Shown here: piece by piece, positions 34,298 to 42,249 of the stretch
How the letters are laid out: each line of letters begins with the position of its first letter
Position numbering within the stretch: the stretch's first letter is position 1
Assembly: GCF_022810405.1 (NCBI RefSeq)
Contig: NZ_JALGQE010000004.1
Coordinates: forward strand, 310,001-374,000
Origin: Rhodococcus sp. ARC_M5
GTDB lineage: Bacteria; Actinomycetota; Actinomycetes; Mycobacteriales; Mycobacteriaceae
Reading direction: 5' to 3'
DNA length: 64,000 bases
Made by a program: the position numbers and the translations under genes
The notes under the pieces: model-generated
Told to the model about the DNA's origin: nothing
The model's input: only the letters and a program-made list of their open reading frames with translations
Database searches by the model: none

Positions 34298-34849
34298 ATG
34301 ACCACCGCTATCGCACTTCCCGAGCTCACCGCAGGCACCTGGGCCATCGACGCATCCCACTCCACCGTCGGATTCACCGTCCGCCACCTGGTGGTCAGCA
34401 AGGTCCGCGGCCGTTTCCAGGCCTTCACCGGCACCATCACCGTCGACGCCGACGGCACCCCGTCCGTCGACGCCGAGATCGACGTCACCTCGATCACGAC
34501 CGACAACGCGCAGCGCGACGGCCACCTCAAGACCGCCGACTTCTTCGAGGTCGAGAAGTTCCCCACCGCGACGTTCAAGTCCACCTCGGTCAAGGCCGAC
34601 GGCGGAGACTTCATCGTCACCGGTGACTTCACCCTCCACGGCGTCACCAACTCCATCGATCTCAAGCTCGAGTTCAACGGCGTCAACGCCGGCATGGGCA
34701 ACGGACCGGTCGCAGGCTTCGAGGCCAGCACCGTCATCAACCGCAAGGACTTCGGCATCAGCATCGACATGCCCCTCGAAGGCGGCGGCGCAGTCGTCGG
34801 CGACAAGATCACCCTGAACCTCGACATCGAAGCCGGCCTGCAGGCGTAA
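34298..34849 (+). CDS. YceI-family lipid-binding protein
   Basis: 183 residues with the YceI beta-barrel pattern: GTWAIDASHSTVGFTVRHL at residues 12-30, the VSKVRGRFQAFTGTI strand pair, the TSITTDNAQRDGHLKTADFF loop, and the C-terminal NRKDFGIS. YceI proteins bind isoprenoid quinones or other long-chain lipids in a barrel. This one has no signal peptide, as in other cytosolic actinobacterial members. GAGGAG lies 6 nt before the ATG, and an operator-like palindrome is upstream. Confidence 0.92.
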   Translation: MTTAIALPELTAGTWAIDASHSTVGFTVRHLVVSKVRGRFQAFTGTITVDADGTPSVDAEIDVTSITTDNAQRDGHLKTADFFEVEKFPTATFKSTSVKADGGDFIVTGDFTLHGVTNSIDLKLEFNGVNAGMGNGPVAGFEASTVINRKDFGISIDMPLEGGGAVVGDKITLNLDIEAGLQA

Positions 34850-34898
34850 TTCCGCCCTGCTCTTCCCCTCCCCCTTCGGGATCACCCCTCCCCCCTTC

Positions 34899-34949
34899 GG
34901 ATCAATGCGGCTTTGTTGCAGTCCAAGCGACTGAAACCCACATTGATCC
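34899..34949 (+). repeat. 9-bp inverted repeat with 33-nt loop
   Basis: GGATCAATG (34899-34907) and CATTGATCC (34941-34949) are perfect complements. It lies between yceI and the strong hairpin at 34966 and could be a second terminator stem or part of a small RNA. Confidence 0.4.
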
Positions 34950-34965
34950 ACGCCGGGAGGCCCAC

Positions 34966-35003
34966 CGAACGGCCCGTATCGCATTTGCGGTACGGGCCGT
35001 TCG
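34966..35003 (+). terminator. Strong hairpin after yceI
   Basis: CGAACGGCCCGTA (34966-34978) pairs perfectly with TACGGGCCGTTCG (34991-35003), loop 12 nt. It ends 12 nt before the -10 box of the DUF3054 gene. Confidence 0.75.
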
Positions 35004-35014
35004 CTGTGGGTGTC

Positions 35015-35020
35015 TACAGT
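35015..35020 (+). promoter_or_regulatory. -10 box for the DUF3054 gene
   Basis: TACAGT, 7 nt, GTG at 35028. Confidence 0.5.
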
Positions 35021-35027
35021 GGGTCGC

Positions 35028-35402
35028 GTGAAGTTTCGATCCCCCGCAGTTGCTGCCGTCCTCGACCTGCTGATGGTCCTGCTGTTCGCCGCCATCGGTC
35101 GCCGCAGCCATGACGAGGCCACCGCGCTGTCCGGCCTGTTCCACACCGCGTGGCCGTTCGTCGTCGGTGCCGCCGTCGGCTGGGTCGTCACGTTCGCTCT
35201 GTACCGCAACAAGTTCGACGCGTTCCTCGTCGTTCCGACGGGCATCGTCGTGTGGGTGACGACTGTTGTCGTGGGCATGGTGTTGCGGGCACTGACCGGA
35301 CAGGGAACAGCCGGTGCGTTCATCGTCGTCGCGACGGCGTCCACTGCAGTTCTACTGCTGGGCTGGCGCGCGCTGACACGATTCGTGCCCAGCGTTCGTT
35401 GA
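35028..35402 (+). CDS. DUF3054 small membrane protein
   Basis: 124 residues, four membrane helices, with GRRSHDE after the first helix and the DLLMVLLFAAIGRRSH pattern typical of DUF3054. Function unknown. GTG at 35028 is chosen over an upstream in-frame ATG (35010) because a -10 box lies between them, so the mRNA would start at or near the GTG. Confidence 0.78.
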   Translation: MKFRSPAVAAVLDLLMVLLFAAIGRRSHDEATALSGLFHTAWPFVVGAAVGWVVTFALYRNKFDAFLVVPTGIVVWVTTVVVGMVLRALTGQGTAGAFIVVATASTAVLLLGWRALTRFVPSVR

Positions 35403-35433
35403 CTTCGAGTTCGTCGCGAACGCCTCGGCGCGA

Positions 35434-35439
35434 TAGGAT
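35434..35439 (+). promoter_or_regulatory. Probable -10 box of nhaA
   Basis: TAGGAT would start transcription near 35446-35448, leaving a leader of about 100 nt before the nhaA GTG at 35551. Confidence 0.45.
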
Positions 35440-35447
35440 CGACCACG

Positions 35448-35642
35448 GTGCGCCGGGAAGTCTGGTCGGCAACAACTCTGTGCTGCGCGTCTACCGTCCT
35501 ACCCGAGGTTGGCCCGCAGCTCGACCAAGCTACCGAAAGGCGCTGTCACCGTGACAGATTCATCATCTCCCAAAACGCGATTGCCGCTGTTCTCGCGCGG
35601 TTCCTGGTCCGAGGCAGACCGCGTCGCGCAGATCCTGCGTAA
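35448..35642 (+). other. Possible upstream ORF (64 codons) overlapping the nhaA start
   Basis: A GTG lies 8 nt after the TAGGAT box and opens a 64-codon frame that runs 92 nt into nhaA in another frame. If translated from a leaderless mRNA it would influence nhaA initiation. The peptide has no recognisable motif and could be chance. Confidence 0.25.
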
Positions 35643-36867
35643 AGAGACAGTCGGTGGCGCACTATTGCTCGTCGCAACCCTGGTCGCATTGGTCTGGGCC
35701 AACTCACCCTGGTCCGCTGCCTACGACTCGCTGATGGATACCCGCGTCGGGCCCTCGGCATTGCACCTCGACCTGACTCTGTCGACATGGGCGGCCGACG
35801 GGCTGTTGGCCATCTTCTTCTTCGTGGTCGGTCTCGAACTCAAGCGAGAATTCGTCGCCGGAGATCTTCGCGATCCCGCACGCGCGGCGCTACCGGTGGC
35901 GGCCGCCATCGGCGGAATGGCAGTTCCAGCAATCATTTTCGTGCTGATCAACCTCGGCACCGGGGACGGTGCACTACTCGGTTGGGCCATCCCGACGGCA
36001 ACCGACATCGCGTTCGCCGTTGCCGTCCTGGCCGTCATCAGCACTCATCTGCCGACTGCGCTGCGGACCTTCCTGCTGACCTTGGCCGTCGTCGACGACC
36101 TCCTGGCCGTCAGCGTCATCGCCATCTTCTACACGGACGACATCAATTTCGTCGCCCTCGGTCTGACGCTGATCCCTCTCGCACTGTTCGCCGTTGCCGT
36201 GCAGATGCGCATCCGGTCGTGGTGGATCCTCATCCCGCTGGCGGTGGTGACGTGGGTTCTGATGCACGAGTCCGGCGTTCACGCCACGGTCGCGGGCGTT
36301 CTGCTCGGCTTCGCCGTCCCGGTGATGCGCAGCAAGGCCAACGGAGGGCCGGAGGCAGGCCCCGGCCTCGCCGAACACTTCGAGCACAAGGTTCGGCCCA
36401 TCTCAGCAGGTATTGCTGTGCCGATCTTCGCATTCTGTGCAGCCGGCGTGACCGTCGGTGGATTCTCCGGCCTGGCCAGCGCACTGACCGACCCCATCGC
36501 CATCGGCATCATCGCCGGCCTCGTGATCGGTAAAGCGATCGGCATCTTCGGCACCACCTACCTCGTCTCCCGCTTCACCCGGGCCACCCTCGACGCCGGA
36601 CTGAAGTGGCTCGACGTCTTGGGCGTTGCGATGCTCGCGGGTATCGGATTCACGGTGTCGCTGCTGATCGGAGACCTGGCCTTCGGTGAAGGAACCGAGC
36701 GCGACGACCACGTCAAGGTGGGCGTGCTCACCGGTTCGATCATCGCCGCCTCGCTGGCCGCCGTCATCCTGCGCAGCCGTAACAAGGCCTACCGCGACAT
36801 CCACATCGAAGAAACCCGCGACGACGATCACGACGGCATCCCGGACGTGTACCAGAACAAGAAGTAG
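35551..36867 (+). CDS. nhaA: Na+/H+ antiporter NhaA
   Basis: 438 residues, about 12 helices. The NhaA signatures are [13 protein letters not shown], the ion-binding double Asp in [10 protein letters not shown], the [15 protein letters not shown] stretch and the C-terminal [15 protein letters not shown]. It exchanges external H+ for internal Na+ or Li+. The hydrophilic tail ends in [15 protein letters not shown], which looks like a calcium-type loop. The GTG at 35551 is chosen because GAAAGG lies about 11 nt upstream; a TTG at 35509 is possible. The leader of about 100 nt is unusual for this window. Confidence 0.93.
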   Translation: MTDSSSPKTRLPLFSRGSWSEADRVAQILRKETVGGALLLVATLVALVWANSPWSAAYDSLMDTRVGPSALHLDLTLSTWAADGLLAIFFFVVGLELKREFVAGDLRDPARAALPVAAAIGGMAVPAIIFVLINLGTGDGALLGWAIPTATDIAFAVAVLAVISTHLPTALRTFLLTLAVVDDLLAVSVIAIFYTDDINFVALGLTLIPLALFAVAVQMRIRSWWILIPLAVVTWVLMHESGVHATVAGVLLGFAVPVMRSKANGGPEAGPGLAEHFEHKVRPISAGIAVPIFAFCAAGVTVGGFSGLASALTDPIAIGIIAGLVIGKAIGIFGTTYLVSRFTRATLDAGLKWLDVLGVAMLAGIGFTVSLLIGDLAFGEGTERDDHVKVGVLTGSIIAASLAAVILRSRNKAYRDIHIEETRDDDHDGIPDVYQNKK

Positions 36868-36869
36868 GC

Positions 36870-36899
36870 ACACACCTCGATCGTGTGATCGACGTGTGT
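36870..36899 (+). terminator. Hairpin after nhaA
   Basis: ACACACcTCGATC (36870-36882), GTGT loop, GATCGAcGTGTGT (36887-36899): two 6-bp stems with one C-C mismatch. The next gene's -10 box begins 2 nt later. Confidence 0.6.
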
Positions 36900-36900
36900 C

Positions 36901-36906
36901 TACAGT
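36901..36906 (+). promoter_or_regulatory. -10 box of the APC permease gene
   Basis: TACAGT, 7 nt, GTG at 36914; the same hexamer and spacing as the DUF3054 gene. Confidence 0.5.
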
Positions 36907-36913
36907 TGTCGCC

Positions 36914-38161
36914 GTGACACAGCCGCTGGCTCGTCGCCTCGGACTGTTCGACGCCGTCGTCATCGGGGTCGGCTCGATGGTCGGGGCAGGGGTGTTCGCG
37001 TCGTTCGCCCCAGCCTCGGCCGTCGCGGGCACGGGCCTGCTCATCGGGCTTGCCGTCGCCGCGGTCGTTGCGTTCTGCAACGCCACCTCGTCGGCTCAGC
37101 TGGCCGCCCAGTATCCGACGTCTGGCGGCACGTACGTCTACGGCCGTGAGCGACTCGGCGAGTGGCCGGGATTTCTGGCCGGGTGGACGTTCGTCATCGG
37201 CAAGACTGCGAGTTCGGCGGCCATGGCGTTGGTGTTCGCGGCCTACGTCGCCCCGGCCGGATACACCGAACTCGTTGCGGTACTTGCTATCACAGTGCTG
37301 ACCACGGTGAACTACTTCGGCATCACCCGCACTGCGACGCTGACGAAGATCTTGGTCGCCGCTGTGCTGACCGTGCTCGCCGTCGGGGTGGTGCTCGGCG
37401 TCACCGGCTCGTCCGAGCCGGTCGATACCGAGCTCGGCTCGTTCATCGAGAACGGGTGGTACGGCATTCTGCAGTCTGCGGGGTTGCTGTTCTTCGCCTT
37501 CGCGGGCTACGCCCGCATTGCCACGCTCGGCGAGGAGGTGACACGGCCGGAGCGGACCATCCCACGCGCCATCGTCTCCGCCCTCGGTATCGCGCTCGTG
37601 GTCTACGCGGTGGTTGCGTTGACACTGCTGTCGGTTCTCGGCCCCGAACTCCTGGCCTCGTCGTCTGCTCCTCTGGTCGATCTCGTCGTCACATCGGGGA
37701 ATTCGTGGGCGTCACCGGTGATGCGCGTCGGCGCCGGCCTGGCTGCGCTGGGAGCGCTGCTCGCGCTGATCGCGGGCATCGGCCGCACCTCACTGGCGAT
37801 GGCTCGCCACCACGACCTGCCGTCGTACCTGGCGGCGGTCCACCCCCGCTACTCGGTTCCGCATCGCGCCGAGATCCTCCTGGCCGTGATCGTCTGCGTG
37901 CTGGTCCTGGTGGTCGATCTACGTGACGCCATCGGCTTCTCGTCGTTCGGGGTGCTGCTCTACTACCTGGTGGCCAATCTCAGCGCGTTCACCCAGGATG
38001 CCGAGCACCGCCGCTACCCACGGGCTCTTCAGGTCCTCGGCAGCATCGGGTGCGTGGTGCTGATCGCCACGTTGCCGGCGTCATCCATCGTCGTCGGAAC
38101 AGTCGTGGTCGCGCTCGGGGTCGCGTACCGCGTTCTTCGGGTTCGGCAACTGTTCACTTGA
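36914..38161 (+). CDS. APC-superfamily amino acid permease
   Basis: 415 residues, 12 helices. The N-terminal motif DAVVIGVGSMVGAGVFASF carries the unwound G-S/A-G substrate-binding segment of helix 1, and FFAFAGYARIATLGEEV is the helix 6 motif. It imports an amino acid or polyamine; specificity is not predictable. GTG at 36914 is supported by the -10 box 7 nt before it; the longer open frame upstream reads through nhaA in a different frame. Confidence 0.9.
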   Translation: MTQPLARRLGLFDAVVIGVGSMVGAGVFASFAPASAVAGTGLLIGLAVAAVVAFCNATSSAQLAAQYPTSGGTYVYGRERLGEWPGFLAGWTFVIGKTASSAAMALVFAAYVAPAGYTELVAVLAITVLTTVNYFGITRTATLTKILVAAVLTVLAVGVVLGVTGSSEPVDTELGSFIENGWYGILQSAGLLFFAFAGYARIATLGEEVTRPERTIPRAIVSALGIALVVYAVVALTLLSVLGPELLASSSAPLVDLVVTSGNSWASPVMRVGAGLAALGALLALIAGIGRTSLAMARHHDLPSYLAAVHPRYSVPHRAEILLAVIVCVLVLVVDLRDAIGFSSFGVLLYYLVANLSAFTQDAEHRRYPRALQVLGSIGCVVLIATLPASSIVVGTVVVALGVAYRVLRVRQLFT

Positions 38162-38168
38162 CGCCTGA

Positions 38169-38200
38169 TTCGATGAGCGTCAATATAGACGAATGTCGAA
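38169..38200 (+). promoter_or_regulatory. ArsR operator overlapping the arsR promoter and start
   Basis: Dyad TTCGA-nnnn-CGTC-AATATA-GACG-nnnn-TCGAA. It covers the CAATAT -10 box (38181-38186) and the ATG at 38193, which lies 6 nt after the box. Binding would block a leaderless promoter and so repress the whole ars operon. Confidence 0.75.
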
Positions 38201-38558
38201 TCAAGACCGGTCATCCGTCGATGGTGACTACTGCTCGCCGCTGATCCGCGAACCCCTGAACGCGGATTGGGCCGGAGATCTAGCCCGCATGTTCAAAGCT
38301 CTGGGAGATCCCGTCCGGCTGCGTCTGCTCAGCCTCGTCGCCAGCCATGCAGGCGGCGAAGCGTGTGTCTGCGACATCTCCCCCGCATTCGACCTGTCGC
38401 AGCCGACGATCTCCCACCACCTCAAGGTGCTCCGCGAGGCGGGGTTGCTCGACTGCGAACGGCGCGGCACCTGGGTCTACTACTCGGTGGTTCCCGCTGC
38501 CCTGCAGCAACTTTCCGCAGTGCTGAACGCTGCAGAGTCCACGGAGGTCATGGCATGA
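38193..38558 (+). CDS. arsR: ArsR-family arsenic-responsive repressor
   Basis: 121 residues. Winged helix with recognition helix LSQPTISHHLKVLREAGLL and wing RRGTWVYYSV. The metalloid site is the C-V-C pair at Cys58 and Cys60 (EACVCDIS) in the helix before the recognition helix, as in classical ArsR; Cys14 could be a third ligand. It dissociates from DNA on binding arsenite or antimonite. First gene of a seven-gene operon; its own operator overlaps its start. Confidence 0.95.
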   Translation: MSNQDRSSVDGDYCSPLIREPLNADWAGDLARMFKALGDPVRLRLLSLVASHAGGEACVCDISPAFDLSQPTISHHLKVLREAGLLDCERRGTWVYYSVVPAALQQLSAVLNAAESTEVMA

Positions 38559-39643
38559 GTACGACGACCGATACTGCCGTAGTAGGCAAGCTCTCCACTC
38601 TCGACCGGTTCCTGCCCGTGTGGATCGGCGTGGCCATGGTCGTGGGTCTACTACTGGGACGCATGATTCCCGGAATGGACGAGGCGCTGTCCACCATCTC
38701 CGTCGACGGCGTCTCGCTCCCCATCGCCATCGGACTGCTCGTCATGATGTATCCGGTGCTGGCGAAGGTTCGCTACGACCGCCTCGACACCGTCACCGGA
38801 GACAAGCGCCTGCTGATCGGCTCGCTGGTGCTCAACTGGGTCCTCGGTCCGGCCCTGATGTTCGCTCTCGCATGGCTTTTCCTGCCGGACCTCCCCGAAT
38901 ACCGAACCGGCCTGATCATCGTCGGTCTGGCTCGATGCATCGCGATGGTCATCATCTGGAACGACCTCGCTTGCGGCGACCGGGAAGCCGCCGCGGTTCT
39001 GGTCGCGATCAACTCGGTGTTCCAGGTCTTCATGTTCGCCATCCTCGGATGGTTCTACCTCTCGGTTCTGCCCGGATGGCTCGGACTCGACCAGACCACC
39101 ATCGAGGCGTCGCCGTGGCAGATCGCCAAGTCGGTCCTGATCTTCCTCGGCATCCCACTGATAGCGGGATTCGCGTCTCGCTTCTTCGGCGAACGCGCCA
39201 AGGGCCGCGAGTGGTACGAGGAGAAGTTCATCCCCAGGATCGCCCCGTGGGCCCTCTACGGCCTGCTGTTCACGATCGTCATTCTCTTTGCGCTGCAGGG
39301 TGATCAGATCACGTCACAGCCGTTCGACGTCATTCGGATCGCACTGCCACTACTGGTGTACTTCGCGGTCATGTGGGGCGGCGGTTGCGCCCTGGGTGCC
39401 GCGATGGGTCTGGGCTACGAACGCACCACCACCCTCGCGTTCACGGCCGCAGGCAACAACTTCGAGTTGGCGATCGCCGTCGCCATCGCGACGTACGGCG
39501 CGACATCCGGGCAAGCACTCGCCGGAGTCGTCGGACCACTCATCGAGGTGCCGGTGCTGGTCGGCCTCGTCTATGTCTCCCTCGCGCTGCGTAAGCGCTT
39601 CTCCCCCGTACCACCAGTGACCACAGCGACAAAGGAGTCCTGA
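38555..39643 (+). CDS. acr3: Arsenite efflux permease of the ACR3 family
   Basis: 362 residues, ten helices. The ACR3 catalytic Cys is in GLARCIAMVIIWNDLACGD, with the GNNFELAIAVAIATYG motif in helix 9. It expels As(III) with the membrane potential. ATG at 38555 overlaps the arsR stop (ATGA). The following arsC starts on the last base of its stop. Confidence 0.96.
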   Translation: MSTTTDTAVVGKLSTLDRFLPVWIGVAMVVGLLLGRMIPGMDEALSTISVDGVSLPIAIGLLVMMYPVLAKVRYDRLDTVTGDKRLLIGSLVLNWVLGPALMFALAWLFLPDLPEYRTGLIIVGLARCIAMVIIWNDLACGDREAAAVLVAINSVFQVFMFAILGWFYLSVLPGWLGLDQTTIEASPWQIAKSVLIFLGIPLIAGFASRFFGERAKGREWYEEKFIPRIAPWALYGLLFTIVILFALQGDQITSQPFDVIRIALPLLVYFAVMWGGGCALGAAMGLGYERTTTLAFTAAGNNFELAIAVAIATYGATSGQALAGVVGPLIEVPVLVGLVYVSLALRKRFSPVPPVTTATKES

Positions 39644-40317
39644 TGTCCGACAGCATTTCTCCCGCCAGCCATCGCGCTCAGCCCGAGCTACTGATGCCCC
39701 AGGCCATTCTCTCGCGCACCGCCGAAAGACTGGCTGCGGAATACGAGGGCATCTTCTCCACCCAGACCGTCGAGCGCTACGTCTTCGAGTCCTACACCGC
39801 GCTGCGTCGAACCTCGAAGATTCACACTCACCTGACCACTCTGGCCGGCAAGTTCGCCGCGGACCGCCTCACTGCCCTGGCCCAAGCACAGGGTGACGCA
39901 CCGAAACTCGTGCCCGAGGTGCTGTTCATCTGCGTCCACAACGCCGGACGATCGCAGATGGCCGCGGCCTTGCTCGAGCACCACGCACGGGGACTGGTCC
40001 ACGTCCGATCTGCAGGCTCGGCTCCCACCTACGAGATCAATCCGATCGTCGTGCAGGCGATGGAGGAACAGGGCATCGACCTGGGCAGCGAATTCCCCAA
40101 GCCACTGACCGACGACGTCGTCGCCGCGGCAGATGTCGTGGTGTCCATGGGATGTGGCGACGCGTGCGCGGTCTATCCGGGCAAGCGCTACCTGGACTGG
40201 CAACTGACCGACCCCGACGGCAAGTCCCTCGACGAAGTGCGTCTCATCCGCGACGATCTCGACGCACGTGTCCGCGAACTGCTCACCGAGCTGACCACCA
40301 CAACCGTACCGGCCTGA
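39643..40317 (+). CDS. arsC: Arsenate reductase, low-MW phosphatase type with N-terminal helical domain
   Basis: 224 residues. An N-terminal three-helix domain (residues 20-75: ILSRTAERLAAEYEGIFS...ALAQAQ), then the PTPase-like domain with P-loop VCVHNAGRSQMA (Cys97 region), CGDAC with the two later Cys of the redox relay (about Cys169/Cys173) and the DPDGKSLDEVR acidic loop. This matches the thioredoxin-dependent type (C. glutamicum ArsC1'). It reduces As(V) to As(III). AAAGGAG lies 5 nt before the ATG. Confidence 0.92.
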   Translation: MSDSISPASHRAQPELLMPQAILSRTAERLAAEYEGIFSTQTVERYVFESYTALRRTSKIHTHLTTLAGKFAADRLTALAQAQGDAPKLVPEVLFICVHNAGRSQMAAALLEHHARGLVHVRSAGSAPTYEINPIVVQAMEEQGIDLGSEFPKPLTDDVVAAADVVVSMGCGDACAVYPGKRYLDWQLTDPDGKSLDEVRLIRDDLDARVRELLTELTTTTVPA

Positions 40318-40352
40318 GGTATCCGCCTCGCGCTCGAAAGGCAAACGACTCC

Positions 40353-40775
40353 ATGTCCGACACCCCCAGTGTTCTGTTCGTCTGTGTCCACAACGCCGGC
40401 CGCTCTCAGATGGCCGCCGGATTTCTCACTCATCTTGCCGGCGACACCGTCGAGGTGCGTTCTGCCGGTAGCGCTCCCGCGGACATCATCAACTCCGCAG
40501 CAGTCGAGGCCATGGCCGAACTCGGTATCGACATCTCGTCGCAGTCCCCGAAGATTCTGACCCCGGAGGCCGTCGAGACGTCCGATGTCGTGATCACCAT
40601 GGGCTGCGGGGACGCGTGCCCGGTGTTCCCCGGAGTGAGCTACCGCGATTGGGCACTGGCCGACCCGGCAGGCAAAGGCGTCGAGGCAGTTCGTCCGATC
40701 CGAGACGAGATCAAGAGTCGAATCGAAGAATTGATCGCCGAACTGGTTCCGGCGAAGCAGAGTTCGGCGTCATGA
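40353..40775 (+). CDS. arsC: Arsenate reductase, short thioredoxin-type
   Basis: 140 residues. P-loop VCVHNAGRSQMAAGF, CGDACPVFPG with two relay cysteines and LADPAGKGVEAV. It is close in sequence to the C-terminal domain of the preceding arsC but lacks the helical domain, so it is probably a duplicate that lost or never gained it. Start at 40353 with GAAAGG upstream; longer open frame rejected because it runs through the preceding arsC. The stop overlaps the next gene's start (ATGA). Confidence 0.92.
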   Translation: MSDTPSVLFVCVHNAGRSQMAAGFLTHLAGDTVEVRSAGSAPADIINSAAVEAMAELGIDISSQSPKILTPEAVETSDVVITMGCGDACPVFPGVSYRDWALADPAGKGVEAVRPIRDEIKSRIEELIAELVPAKQSSAS

Positions 40776-41188
40776 CGACACCGAGCGTGCTGTTCGTCTG
40801 CGTCAAGAACGGCGGCAAGTCTCAGATGGCGGCCGGTCTGATGCGCAAGACCGTCGGCGATTCGGTGGAGGTGCACTCGGCGGGAACGAAGCCGAGCGGA
40901 ACGGTCAATGCCCTATCGGCCGAGGCACTCCTCGAAGTCGGCGTCGACCTCTCCGGTGAACAGCCGAAACCGATCGACCCGGAGCTGTTGTCTCGCATCG
41001 ACTACGTGATCACCCTCGGAAGCGAGGCGACGGTCGATCCCATCGACGGTCCGACGTTCGAGAACTGGAATACCGACGAGCCGTCCGAACGTGGTATCGA
41101 CGGAATCGAACGGATGCGTCTGGTGCGCGACGACATCGCCGCTCGTGTCGAGGAACTCGCATCCCGACTGCGCGGCACCGACGGTTGA
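40772..41188 (+). CDS. arsC: Arsenate-mycothiol transferase type ArsC
   Basis: 138 residues. P-loop VCVKNGGKSQMA, HSAGTKPSGTVNALSAEALLEVG and PEL near LSRIDYVITLGSEA. This sequence pattern is that of C. glutamicum ArsC1/ArsC2, which form an arsenate-mycothiol adduct later reduced by mycoredoxin. The downstream relay cysteines of the thioredoxin type are absent, as expected for that mechanism: no Cys beyond the catalytic one is present. ATG at 40772 in an ATGA overlap. Confidence 0.93.
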   Translation: MTTPSVLFVCVKNGGKSQMAAGLMRKTVGDSVEVHSAGTKPSGTVNALSAEALLEVGVDLSGEQPKPIDPELLSRIDYVITLGSEATVDPIDGPTFENWNTDEPSERGIDGIERMRLVRDDIAARVEELASRLRGTDG

Positions 41189-41193
41189 CTCGC

Positions 41194-42249
41194 ATGACAT
41201 CGGAGGTGGTGGTGATCGGCGGCGGTCAAGCAGGACTGGCCGCCGGCTACTACCTGCGACGAGCCGGGCTGGACTTCGTCATACTCGACAACCAGACGCA
41301 TGCCGGCGGCTCCTGGCAGGACTACTGGCCGTCGCTGCACCTGTTCTCGCCGGCCGAGCATTCACGACTCCCCGGTTGGCCGATGCCTGTGTGGCCCAAC
41401 GGGTTTCCTCCGGCTTCGCACGTCGTGGACTACCTGCGGGCATACGAGAAGATGTACGAGTTGCCGGTGCGCAGGCCCGTCGACGTGAAGTCGGTGCATC
41501 GTACGACCGAAGGCTATCGCGTCGATACGGACGGTGACTCGTATTGCGCCACAACGGTCATCAATGCCACCGGGACGTGGTCGCGACCGTTCTGGCCCAG
41601 CTACCCCGGGATGCGGCAGTTCGTGGGATCGCAACTGCATGCTGCCGACTACCGAACACCGGACAAGTTCGTAGGCAAGCGAGTAGGGATTGTGGGCGGC
41701 GGCAACTCGGCCGCGCAGATCCTGGCCGAGATCTCCACCGTCGCCGACACCGCGTGGTTCACCAACCGCGAGCCCAGGTTTCTACCCGACGATGTCGACG
41801 GCCGAGTGCTGTTCGATGTCGCCAGCGACCGCGCCCGAGCGCTGGCCGCAGGTGACACCGATACCGGCGGGGTCGCAGGCCTGGGAGACATCGTCATGGT
41901 CCCGCCGGTGCGAGACGCGCGCGATCGCGGAGTTCTGCATGCTCGGCCGATGTTCACCGCAATCACAGCCGACGGCGTGACGGACGGGCACACGACAGAG
42001 ACGCTGGATGCGATCGTGTGGTGCACCGGTTTCCGCCCTGCTCTGCGGCATCTGCAACCGTTGCACCTGCACACCGACGGGTCGGGAATCGTGCTGGACG
42101 GCAACCATGTTCGAGACGAGTCGACCCTGCTGTTTCTCGGCTACGGCGACTGGACCGGCCCGGCGTCGGCAACGCTCATCGGTGTCGGCCGCACAGCGCG
42201 TGCAGCCGTGGACACTGTCATTCGAAGAAGAAAGGTAGATCAGCCATGA
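41194..42249 (+). CDS. Flavin-dependent monooxygenase-like protein (ArsO-like)
   Basis: 351 residues. FAD-binding GGGQAGLAAGYYLR at the N-terminus, a second Rossmann motif VGIVGGGNSAAQIL (NADPH) near residue 160, and WCTGFRP in the linking loop. Family: flavin-containing monooxygenase/thioredoxin-reductase-like fold, found in arsenic operons as ArsO. What it oxidises is not known. The ATG at 41194 is preferred; a TTG at 41185 overlaps the previous stop (TTGA). Its stop overlaps the next start (ATGA). Confidence 0.82.
   Translation: MTSEVVVIGGGQAGLAAGYYLRRAGLDFVILDNQTHAGGSWQDYWPSLHLFSPAEHSRLPGWPMPVWPNGFPPASHVVDYLRAYEKMYELPVRRPVDVKSVHRTTEGYRVDTDGDSYCATTVINATGTWSRPFWPSYPGMRQFVGSQLHAADYRTPDKFVGKRVGIVGGGNSAAQILAEISTVADTAWFTNREPRFLPDDVDGRVLFDVASDRARALAAGDTDTGGVAGLGDIVMVPPVRDARDRGVLHARPMFTAITADGVTDGHTTETLDAIVWCTGFRPALRHLQPLHLHTDGSGIVLDGNHVRDESTLLFLGYGDWTGPASATLIGVGRTARAAVDTVIRRRKVDQP

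Noticed and set aside
35448..35550. Firm riboswitch call upstream of nhaA
   Set aside because: No recognised conserved motif could be matched by eye; kept only as a point to check.
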